Translations under genes and position numbers: made by a program
In this document: one piece after another, positions 44,101-52,746 of the stretch
Numbering within the stretch: position 1 is the stretch's first letter
How the letters are laid out: each line of letters starts with the position of its first letter
DNA from: Cinnamomum chago
Lineage: Eukaryota; Streptophyta; Magnoliopsida; Laurales; Lauraceae
Reading direction: 5' to 3'
Assembly: GCA_038049695.1 (NCBI GenBank)
Contig: CP142451.1
Location: 43,039,001 to 43,103,000 of the forward strand
Length of the DNA: 64,000 bases
Notes under the pieces: model-generated
Told to the model about the DNA's origin: nothing
The model's database searches: none
Seen by the model: the letters and a program-made list of their open reading frames with translations, nothing else

Positions 44101-45543
44101 GTTCTGCTGCTGACAAAGCTGATATCAAACTAGCCTATGATAACTTTCTCTCTCCCTGAAACTTTACTCCGGAGTGCATTCCATCCAATGAGAAAGATAT
44201 AGTTTTGTTAAAACAATCTATAGTGTCATGGTGACCAGCTAACCAATCCATCCCTAATATAACATCGAAGTCATGCATGTTCAACAGAATGAGGTTTGCT
44301 GGGAAAGTAACATCTCCTATCTTAACTGTGCAACTAGGGTGATAAGTACTACAAACAAATTGTTTCCCTACTGGTGTTGTGACAGTTAGAATAAAGTCTA
44401 GTTCGCTAACAGGCACATCAATCAATTTAGCAAACTTAGGAGACAAGAAAGAATGGGTGGATCCATGATCAAACAATATCCTAGCTTCTACTCCACAGAC
44501 AAAGAGTGTACCTTCAACAACGTTTCCTACTGCATCCGTATCCACTTGATTGAGGTGATTTAAACGACCTTGATGATGAGGTCTGTTCCGATTCTGATTC
44601 GGTCTTCCTTGAGGTGCATTCCAAGGTTGTTGCTAAGGACGGGCATTCTGATTCTGTAGTTGTCGACGAGATTGCTGTTGCTGGTTCTGTTGCTGTGGCT
44701 ACCTTATTTGGTTCTGGACCACTTGTTGTTTCCGCTGGGGTGTTTGCCTGGGCTGCCGTGGAGCCCTATTGCCTTGGTTCCTATTATTTGGGCAATCCCT
44801 CATTTGGTGATCTGTGCTACCACACCTGTAGCATTGACCAGTGACTCTATAACATTGTTGAAAAGGGTGATTCTTCCCACACTGTTCACACTCACCTTGC
44901 ATCTGATTGTTCTGATGTTGCTGATGTCTTGGACTCTTACCCTGATTAGATTTATGACCATGCTGTTGTCTTTTTCTCCGTGCATCCTTGATGTTCTGGT
45001 TATTGATGTCCTCAAACTTATAGGCTCTCTTGATGGCCTCTTGGAAGGTAGCAGGGGGTACAACATCGGAAGCTTTTCTAAGAATGATAGGGTTTAGTCC
45101 TTCTAGGACTTAGTAATCTTCTTCTGCTCGGTGTCCATGAGCTCTGGTGCTTACCGAGACAATCTCTCGAATTTGGTAAGATATTCCAGGACTGTCGTGT
45201 CTTCCTGCTTGAGTAGCTGAAACTCAACAACCTTCTGTCTCTGGATGTGAGGAGGTACATACTTCTCACTGAACTCCTTCCCAAAACTTCAAATCAGGAA
45301 CCAACTAACGGGATTTGGCCTCCTTCCCAAAACTTCTAATAATTGCCTCTGAACTTGAGTTAGTTCTTCATCTTTCTTGGCCATATGTTCTTGCAATCTG
45401 GCTTGGTTTTCATTTGCTTTCTGCTGTTGGTCCACCATCATTTGCATAAGCTGTTGAATCTGATTTGACATTGGATTATCCACTCCACTGCCAACGTTAC
45501 TACCGGAAGGGTTTGCATTCGATGTATCTCTGCGGCGAGACAT
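41108..45543 (-). pseudogene. gag-pol: Degraded gag-pol of Ty3 element A2
   Basis: In order from the ATG at 45543 (MSRRRDTSN): Gag N-terminus, then a break at 45280-45345 where most of the Gag core is missing and CCTTCCCAAAACTTC occurs twice; Gag end with a double Cys/His knuckle (about 44790-44900); protease (FDHGSTHSF); RT (FINDI, Asn at 43459-43461); RNase H (43162 leftward, TDAS); integrase HHCC and DDE with 35 residues between the last two; C-terminal chromodomain (41108-41400, WVKLLW and EATWE). Damage includes a one-base insertion near 43694, the frameshift near 43180 shared with A1, an in-frame stop near 41570, and other stops in gag. Integrase motifs survive, but RT is catalytically altered, so the copy is dead. 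Confidence 0.9.
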
Positions 45544-45690
45544 AGTGCTGCAAAACCATTTGTTAGTACAACAAAACATGATAAATGAAGCGTACCCCAA
45601 ATCTCAATTGATACCAACTAACGAACATTCTAACGGATCCTCTCCATGACCCTATGTTCTAGTTTCTTTTAATTGCCTAAAACATTTCTC

Positions 45691-45702
45691 GCTCTGATAC
45701 CA
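45691..45702 (-). promoter_or_regulatory. PBS of A2
   Basis: Minus strand TGGTATCAGAGC, the tRNA-Met PBS, four bases from the 5' LTR edge at 45707. Confidence 0.87.
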
Positions 45703-45706
45703 AGCC

Positions 45707-45713
45707 TGACACG
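45707..45713 (-). repeat. First 7 bases of the A2 5' LTR, split by the N2 array
   Basis: TGACACG, the family A edge (compare 29943). The LTR resumes at 62953 with a duplicated ACACG and continues CCGCCAGACC. Confidence 0.88.
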
Positions 45714-46086
45714 TGTTAGGAATTTTGTATTTGCAATTTGATGGATGCATTTGCACTTTAGCATCATTTGATAGTTCACACTTGCATTGGTTTTAAATAA
45801 ACTTGAAATCTTGTTTTATTCATGCATTGCTTTTAAGATTTGTAAAAGTATTGATTTATGCATGATTTGTTATTTTATCTTGGATGCATTTGTTTTAGAA
45901 AAGAGTTTTCAAGAAATCAAGCAAGCCTTTGTTTTAAAAGTTTTGAATCTTTTTAGGCTTTTAATGTTCATGTTTTAAAAACCATTAGAATCTTTAAAAC
46001 ATGTTTTTCAAGCTTGATTTAGTGGCCAAAAGGTCCCCCAAAGATATACCTTCAAATAGGCAAAAGTTGCATTTTTGCAAAAAGGG

Positions 46087-46156
46087 GGTGTCCCGGCAAT
46101 GTCGCCGGTCGATCGAGGCCTGTGTCCCGGTCGACCGGGAACACTGTCGGGCGAGT
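46087..46156. other. Inverted repeat with TCGA palindrome pair in N2 LTR 1
   Basis: Imperfect arms (46087-46113 and 46130-46156, about 17-18 of the inner 22 pairing) around a 16-nt loop; TCGA centres 46110.5 and 46132.5 (22 bp). A at 46099 breaks one pair that is intact in LTRs 2-4 (G). Same feature at +5161, +10322 and +15483. Confidence 0.8.
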
Positions 46157-46181
46157 CAGCAGTTTCTGAGCTGAAACTTGC

Positions 46182-46205
46182 CAACGGTCAAAAATATGAC
46201 CGTTG
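46182..46205. other. Perfect CAACGGTCA/TGACCGTTG inverted repeat
   Basis: Nine-base arms around AAAATA, 70-90 bp upstream of TATAAA. Related versions lie at 14539-14563 and 26668-26688 in the other copia-derived LTRs. Repeats at +5161, +10322 and +15483. Confidence 0.88.
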
Positions 46206-46210
46206 TGCCT

Positions 46211-46250
46211 TCCCGGTCGACCGAGGCCTGTGTCTAGGTCGACCGAGGAC
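46211..46250. other. Second TCGA palindrome pair in N2 LTR 1
   Basis: CCCGGTCGACCG, then AGGCCTGTGTC, then AGGTCGACCGAGG; centres 22 bp apart. It repeats the first pair's spacer (GAGGCCTGTGTC) about 108 bp downstream of it, and lies about 25-60 bp upstream of the TATA box. Confidence 0.88.
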
Positions 46251-46272
46251 TAGCCGTTGGCAACTTTTTGGC

Positions 46273-46278
46273 TATAAA
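46273..46278 (+). promoter_or_regulatory. TATA box of N2 LTR 1
   Basis: GGCTATAAAATCC. Equivalent boxes lie at 51434, 56595 and 61756. Transcription probably starts about 30 bp downstream (inference). Confidence 0.75.
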
Positions 46279-47078
46279 ATCCTTTCTTTTCCAACCTTTT
46301 TCAAGGCTTGACACATGAACCTTTGAGACCATTTTGGAGCCATTGAAAGGGGATGAAGTTGGAAAGGCTAGGAGGTCATTAGGAGAGCTAAAGCTTGGAT
46401 TAATGAGTTAAACCACCAAGTAAGCTCTACCTTTGTTAATCATAGTTTTCATGTTTTGTTTAAGCTATTGGTAAATGATTTTGTGCATGATAACTATGAT
46501 GTGTTGAATCCATTCTTCTCCTAATCTTTGATCTAATTAAGATTGGATTCTTCACTTTGGTTTCAATCCAAGTAGTTTCTAAAACCTTCTTAATCATGCT
46601 TAGTATAAATCTTTGATTTCCTTTTTATGGCATGATTCATTTTCTTGGTTGAAACCTAATTTGTTGTTTTCATTCATTTGAACTTTAGTAAAATTAATTT
46701 GGTTTTGAAAACAACATTGCACATGCATCACATGTTCTAAGTTAGTCATTTTCATACAACTTGTGATTATTTGATTTTCATATCATTAACAAGTTATTTT
46801 TCATACATGTGATTTGCATTAGACTTCAATCAAACCTTTCATGAGCTTTGAACTTTGAAATGCTTCAAGCATATATTTGATTAAGCTTTCTTTTTAAACG
46901 TGATTGAAGTCATCACACACACACATCATGAGCATACATCTTTGCATTCATATAGTGTTTGTGTGAGTTTGTTTTAAACTTTCATATTAGCCTATTTAAG
47001 AGGCAATTTCATTGAGCTTAAATTGTATCTCTTGGAGTGATCTTTTGTGAAGACACCTTCTTAGAGAAATCTTTATTT

Positions 47079-47220
47079 GTAAAGGTTATTGCTAAGCCTA
47101 AGAAAAGCATCTTGTAAAGGTTATTGCTTAGCCTATAAAAGCACATTGAGAGGTTGTTGTTTAGCCTAGAAAAACAACATTGTAAGGGTTATTGCTTAGC
47201 CTAGTAAAAAGCATAAATAG
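47079..47220 (+). repeat. Four AGGTTATTGCTTAGCC tandem units in N2 LTR
   Basis: Imperfect units of 33-36 bp, present in all four array LTRs at the same offset. Confidence 0.85.
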
Positions 47221-47471
47221 TGGAAATCCGGTGGGGTGTTGGATGCACAAGCCGGTAGTGGATGTAGGCACGTTGGCCGAACCACTATAAATATTGTGTT
47301 GTGGTGATTGCTATGTGGTGATTGTTTTTGTTTTAGCTTCCGCATATTGATTGATTTATCATCACATGTACTAGTTTTTGTTAAGAATTAAAATTGGTCT
47401 TAATTAGTCATAATTGTAGCTCACCCTATTCACCCCCCCTCCTCTAGGGTTAGGATCCAAGGACTTTCAAT

Positions 47472-47483
47472 TGGTATCAGAGC
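47472..47483 (+). promoter_or_regulatory. PBS of N2 copy 1
   Basis: TGGTATCAGAGC, two bases after the LTR end; exact tRNA-Met type PBS. Confidence 0.92.
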
Positions 47484-47585
47484 CTCGTGCTCTATCTTAT
47501 AGGATCAAGTGTTTGGAACTCTTGATTAGGTGTAAAAACCTAGAGTTAAAACCCTAGAGTTGTCCTTTGCATGAAAATCATTAGA

Positions 47586-49148
47586 ATGGACTCCACTATG
47601 ATAGACTTTGTAGATTCTTCTAGACCCCTCATTCTTCCTTCTATTGGAGATTCAAACTTTCAATCTAATGAATCTCAATGTGACATAAAAGAGGAAGAAA
47701 ATGATTATGATTATGATGATCTTCAACAAGCCTATAATGAATTATATACATTATCTTCAAAGCTTGATAAGAGAAATAAAAGTTTAAGAGAAGAATCTAT
47801 AAAACTAAACAAAGAGCTAGTCTCTTCTAAAGATGAACTTAGAGAGAAAGAAGAAGTCATTAATTGTTTAGAATCTAAGTTCATGATCTCTTTAAATAAC
47901 CAATCTAACATTCAAGATGAACTAATAGAATTAAAGATGGGTTATGATGATGTCAATAAGGAAAATCTAAAACTAAGAGATCAATTACAAAGGCAAGATA
48001 AAGACTTTAACAATCTTGAATCTAAATTGACTATCTCTAAGGAAAATTTATCTAATGCTCAAGAGATTAAGATAAATTGTGATGAGCTTAAAAATGAAAA
48101 TTTGAACCTAAGAGATACAATTAAAAGACAAGATGAAAACATTAACTATTTAAAATCCAAGTTGACAATTTCCAATGAAAATTTGTCTAATGCTCAAAGT
48201 AATTTCAAAACTTTAGAACTTGGATCTAATGTTGTTAGTGAACTAAAACTTGAATTAAAACTTGCCAATGAAGAGCTAAGCAAATATAAGGAAATTGAAA
48301 ATGAACTTTCAAAAGTTAAACATGAAAATTCAATCCTTATAACCAAAGTCACTCAACTTGAAGGATATAAACAAAAGTATGAGTGCAAGTTTACCCAAAG
48401 TGAAGAAAGACTTGAAAAATTATTTAAATTGGGTAAATCTCATGGAGATAGGACGGGTCTTGGATTTAATAGGAATTTGTCATATGACCCTAAATTCACC
48501 AACACTTTTGTGAAAGGTGAGTCCTCATTCTCTAGCACTCTTTCTCCTTTGCTCAAAACAAAATGTAATTATTGTGGCATTGAAGGGCATTTTACATTTG
48601 AGTGCAAACTAAGAAAAAGAAGCCATGTGTCTAAACCCATCTTTGAGCTAAAAAATGGAGAATCAAAACATATGAAGGGTAAGACACTAAAAATCAAGAA
48701 AGACTCCAAAATGACTAAACAAGTTAAATCTCTTAAAATGGAGTCTCCAAAGATAGATTCTAAAAAGGTTAAACAAGTCAAACCAAGTTTAAAAGAATCT
48801 ATTAACAAAAAGCTTCTCAACCTACCTCCCTTAAGTCAAAACATGAAAGAACTTTTGAAGAAAATTACAAAGTTAAATCTAAATTTCAAAAGTCAAAGAA
48901 AGGGAGAAAATAAGAAGAAAAGAAAAATGAATCAATCCCCTAAGAAGAAAACTCACCAACCTCAAAAGACTAATCACCAATCTAAGCTAAATTTAGTCAA
49001 ATCTAAATATCTTGGTGATATGTTTAAGTTGAAAATTTATCAAGTAAAATCTCCTTTAGTTGGTGAGAAGTCCAAACTAGACCTCAAGGTTCAACCCACT
49101 CAAGACCTTAGGTGGATTCCAAAAGTTATTTACCTAGACAAACCTTAG
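47586..49148 (+). CDS. Coiled-coil/CCHC protein of N2, copy 1 (520 aa)
   Basis: Intact ORF starting MDSTM; an upstream in-frame ATG at 47571 would add five residues not conserved with N1. Residues about 30-295 form a long heptad-rich, Lys/Glu/Asn-rich coiled coil containing two successive versions of a module of about 42-47 residues (KENLKLRDQLQRQD... and NENLNLRDTIKRQD...), only one of which is in N1. CCHC knuckle CNYCGIEGHFTFEC at 327-340, then a strongly basic tail with PKIDSKK and SPKKKTHQ, ending after a WIPK motif. It matches the Gag-to-protease linker region of SIRE-like copia polyproteins (family knowledge); no Gag core, protease, integrase or RT is present. Likely nucleic-acid binding and self-associating. 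Its long open frame in N1 and N2 despite divergence suggests selection, not yet tested. Confidence 0.82.
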   Translation: MDSTMIDFVDSSRPLILPSIGDSNFQSNESQCDIKEEENDYDYDDLQQAYNELYTLSSKLDKRNKSLREESIKLNKELVSSKDELREKEEVINCLESKFMISLNNQSNIQDELIELKMGYDDVNKENLKLRDQLQRQDKDFNNLESKLTISKENLSNAQEIKINCDELKNENLNLRDTIKRQDENINYLKSKLTISNENLSNAQSNFKTLELGSNVVSELKLELKLANEELSKYKEIENELSKVKHENSILITKVTQLEGYKQKYECKFTQSEERLEKLFKLGKSHGDRTGLGFNRNLSYDPKFTNTFVKGESSFSSTLSPLLKTKCNYCGIEGHFTFECKLRKRSHVSKPIFELKNGESKHMKGKTLKIKKDSKMTKQVKSLKMESPKIDSKKVKQVKPSLKESINKKLLNLPPLSQNMKELLKKITKLNLNFKSQRKGENKKKRKMNQSPKKKTHQPQKTNHQSKLNLVKSKYLGDMFKLKIYQVKSPLVGEKSKLDLKVQPTQDLRWIPKVIYLDKP

Positions 49149-50862
49149 GGCCTTGAACCTTCTTGACCAACCTATTCTTTTTAGTTAAATCATTTTGTTG
49201 GTCATGTTGCTTTGCATTTTGTTCTTTCTTAGTTACATTTCTTAAAATGCATTGTTTCTTTATGATCACTTGATTTTGTTTTCATACACCATTCTAAGTT
49301 ACATGTCATGGTTTTCAAAATCATTTGATTATAATCTCATCATGTTTGATTTGCTTTTTGCACACATTTAGTTTTATGTCTTGCATTGCATTTCTATACA
49401 TGATTAAATTGTTTGTGACTTTAAAAGCTTTCATAGCTAATTTAGTCATGATCAATTGTTGTTTCAAGTCATTTGCATCTTTGCTTATTTAGTCATATCC
49501 TTTTGCATTGCAATTTCCCTTGTTCATCACTATGCTCTTTAGTAATATCATTAAAAGTGGTGAATATGCATTTATGATGCTTGTTGGAATTTTGTGTTTG
49601 TCACATCCTTGCTATTAATCATGTTGTCATTTTCAATTGGTTTCATTTGGTATAACTTTCCATTGTTTTCATATCCAATTGATATCTTTTCTTGTGAATG
49701 TGATAAACATTGTGTGCATTGGATTGAACTTGATAAGTAATATGATTGTTCCATGTCACACACCATTAGCATCATAATGTTCATGTTGCCACTTCTCTTG
49801 CTCTTATAGGTATATCTCATGACCACCATGTTTATGTGTTCATAATATTGGTTGGTTATTAGTTGAGGTTGGCTTCATGATTGAATTTCATTTCACTCAT
49901 TCTTGCACATTAATAGTCATATTTATTGTTTGAATGAAATGATTTCAAAACTTACATAGCATATATTTTCATAGTTAAATTATTTGATGCTTTGATTAAT
50001 AAACCCCATATCATGGATAGCTCTAATTTGGATTTTTCCAATAGTCATACTTTTAAATCCATTTTAGAGTGATTGATTTAATAGTCATATCCTTAAATCT
50101 CAATTGGTATTCTTTGTTTTTCCAATTGATATCCATGATTGCTTTCTCTTTAGACCTAGCTCTCTTTTGGTAATTTGATCATATTGTGCTCTATAGTTAA
50201 ATGAATCTAATCCTTTCCTTGAAGTTCACCCTCAATTGGTTAAACCATCTTCTTCTTGCACCTAATAGTTAAATCTTTGTCAAAAGTTTGACAAATGGAG
50301 AGAATGGATTGAGGGGGAGTGTAAACTTTCATAGGAAGAATTAGTTTTGATCAAATTCACCCTTGGATTGCCTTTGAGCCCTTAGAGATAACTTCCATAC
50401 ATGATAGCCTGTTATGTATTTCATTTTCGATTTCATTTGTTAACAGGTGCTACTAAAGGTATTTTCCTTATTTCATGTGTGTAGGGGCCTTTGCAATTTA
50501 ATGGCAAAGGGGGAGAAATTATGCAAGTTCTCAAAAGGGTAAAGAGAATGTCCAAGTTTCCTAAGGGGAGAGTTGTGTATGATCTTCTACAAGGGGAGAG
50601 AATGCATATCTTGCCAAAGGAAGAGAGAGGCATGGTCAAAGGGGGAGAGCAACTAGAAGAAAGAAAGCTTGGAGCTAAAGAAGATGCTTGGCCATAAAGA
50701 AAGAAAGATTGAAGAATGATCAAGCACCAAGCATCATGAAGAATGAAGAAAAGAGCCCAAGCTAAGAGAAGCATCCAAGAAGATTTCAAGACTTGTCAAG
50801 CTTAGGGGGAGCTAAAGACTAAGTGTGTAATTTCAATGATGAGTAAGTTGCCATCAAATTGC
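49149..50862 (+). other. Non-coding 3' internal region of N2 copy 1
   Basis: AT-rich, then from about 50300 a purine-rich part with repeated GGGGGAG-type tracts (about 50313, 50506, 50567, 50595, 50640, 50801) before the true PPT. A 68-codon frame (50491-50697, starting MQFNGKGGEIMQV) and opposing small frames run through it but look like composition artefacts. Confidence 0.75.
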
Positions 50863-50874
50863 AAAGGGGGAGAT
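50863..50874 (+). promoter_or_regulatory. PPT of N2 copy 1
   Basis: AAAGGGGGAGAT immediately before the LTR start at 50875. Confidence 0.9.
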
Positions 50875-52630
50875 TGTTAGGAATTTTGTATTTGCAATTT
50901 GATGGATGCATTTGCACTTTAGCATCATTTGATAGTTCACACTTGCATTGGTTTTAAATAAACTTGAAATCTTGTTTTATTCATGCATTGCTTTTAAGAT
51001 TTGTAAAAGTATTGATTTATGCATGATTTGTTATTTTATCTTGGATGCATTTGTTTTAGAAAAGAGTTTTCAAGAAATCAAGCAAGCCTTTGTTTTAAAA
51101 GTTTTGAATCTTTTTAGGCTTTTAATGTTCATGTTTTAAAAACCATTAGAATCTTTAAAACATGTTTTTCAAGCTTGATTTAGTGGCCAACAGGTCCCCC
51201 AAAGATATACCTTCAAATAGGCAAAAGTTGCATTTTTGCAAAAAGGGGGTGTCCCGGCAGTGTCGCCGGTCGATCGAGGCCTGTGTCCCGGTCGACCGGG
51301 AACACTGTCGGGCGAGTCAGCAGTTTCTGAGCTGAAACTTGCCAACGGTCAAAAATATGACCGTTGTGCCTTCCCGGTCGACCGAGGCCTGTGTCTAGGT
51401 CGACCGAGGACTAGCCGTTGGCAACTTTTTGGCTATAAAATCCTTTCTTTTCCAACCTTTTTCAAGGCTTGACACATGAACCTTTGAGACCATTTTGGAG
51501 CCATTGAAAGGGGATGAAGTTGGAAAGGCTAGGAGGTCATTAGGAGAGCTAAAGCTTGGATTAATGAGTTAAACCACCAAGTAAGCTCTACCTTTGTTAA
51601 TCATAGTTTTCATGTTTTGTTTAAGCTATTGGTAAATGATTTTGTGCATGATAACTATGATGTGTTGAATCCATTCTTCTCCTAATCTTTGATCTAATTA
51701 AGATTGGATTCTTCACTTTGGTTTCAATCCAAGTAGTTTCTAAAACCTTCTTAATCATGCTTAGTATAAATCTTTGATTTCCTTTTTATGGCATGATTCA
51801 TTTTCTTGGTTGAAACCTAATTTGTTGTTTTCATTCATTTGAACTTTAGTAAAATTAATTTGGTTTTGAAAACAACATTGCACATGCATCACATGTTCTA
51901 AGTTAGTCATTTTCATACAACTTGTGATTATTTGATTTTCATATCATTAACAAGTTATTTTTCATACATGTGATTTGCATTAGACTTCAATCAAACCTTT
52001 CATGAGCTTTGAACTTTGAAATGCTTCAAGCATATATTTGATTAAGCTTTCTTTTTAAACGTGATTGAAGTCATCACACACACACATCATGAGCATACAT
52101 CTTTGCATTCATATAGTGTTTGTGTGAGTTTGTTTTAAACTTTCATATTAGCCTATTTAAGAGGCAATTTCATTGAGCTTAAATTGTATCTCTTGGAGTG
52201 ATCTTTTGTGAAGACACCTTCTTAGAGAAATCTTTATTTGTAAAGGTTATTGCTAAGCCTAAGAAAAGCATCTTGTAAAGGTTATTGCTTAGCCTATAAA
52301 AGCACATTGAGAGGTTGTTGTTTAGCCTAGAAAAACAACATTGTAAGGGTTATTGCTTAGCCTAGTAAAAAGCATAAATAGTGGAAATCCGGTGGGGTGT
52401 TGGATGCACAAGCCGGTAGTGGATGTAGGCACGTTGGCCGAACCACTATAAATATTGTGTTGTGGTGATTGCTATGTGGTGATTGTTTTTGTTTTAGCTT
52501 CCGCATATTGATTGATTTATCATCACATGTACTAGTTTTTGTTAAGAATTAAAATTGGTCTTAATTAGTCATAATTGTAGCTCACCCTATTCACCCCCCC
52601 TCCTCTAGGGTTAGGATCCAAGGACTTTCA
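50875..52630 (+). repeat. N2 LTR 2 (chimeric)
   Basis: 1756 bp. C at 51191 and G at 51260 as in LTR 4; G at 52503, GTACTAG and the C7-T-C2 tract as in LTR 1. Shared between copies 1 and 2. Confidence 0.95.
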
Positions 52631-52632
52631 AT

Positions 52633-52644
52633 TGGTATCAGAGC
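52633..52644 (+). promoter_or_regulatory. PBS of N2 copy 2
   Basis: TGGTATCAGAGC after the LTR 2 end. Confidence 0.9.
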
Positions 52645-52746
52645 CTCGTGCTCTATCTTATAGGATCAAGTGTTTGGAACTCTTGATTAGGTGTAAAAAC
52701 CTAGAGTTAAAACCCTAGAGTTGTCCTTTGCATGAAAATCATTAGA

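Larger units (their letters stand above)
45714..47469 (+). repeat. N2 LTR 1
   Basis: TGTTAGGAATTTTG to GGACTTTCA, 1756 bp. Order of modules: AT-rich U3, GC-rich palindrome block (46087-46250), TATAAA (46273), a leader of about 150 nt ending at the donor-like CACCAAGTAAGC (about 46415-46426), a long AT-rich stretch, four AGGTTATTGCTTAGCC units (47079-47220), CGAACCACTATAAAT, and a C-rich tract about 35 bases from the end. Small ORFs (45787-45978, 46075-46311) are LTR sequence. Confidence 0.95.

Noticed and set aside
50433-50789. 118-codon minus-strand ORF repeated in each N2 unit (also 55594-55950, 60755-61111) with hydrophobic segments
   Set aside because: It lies antisense to the purine-rich PPT region. 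The identical copies only reflect the array, so repetition is not evidence of function.
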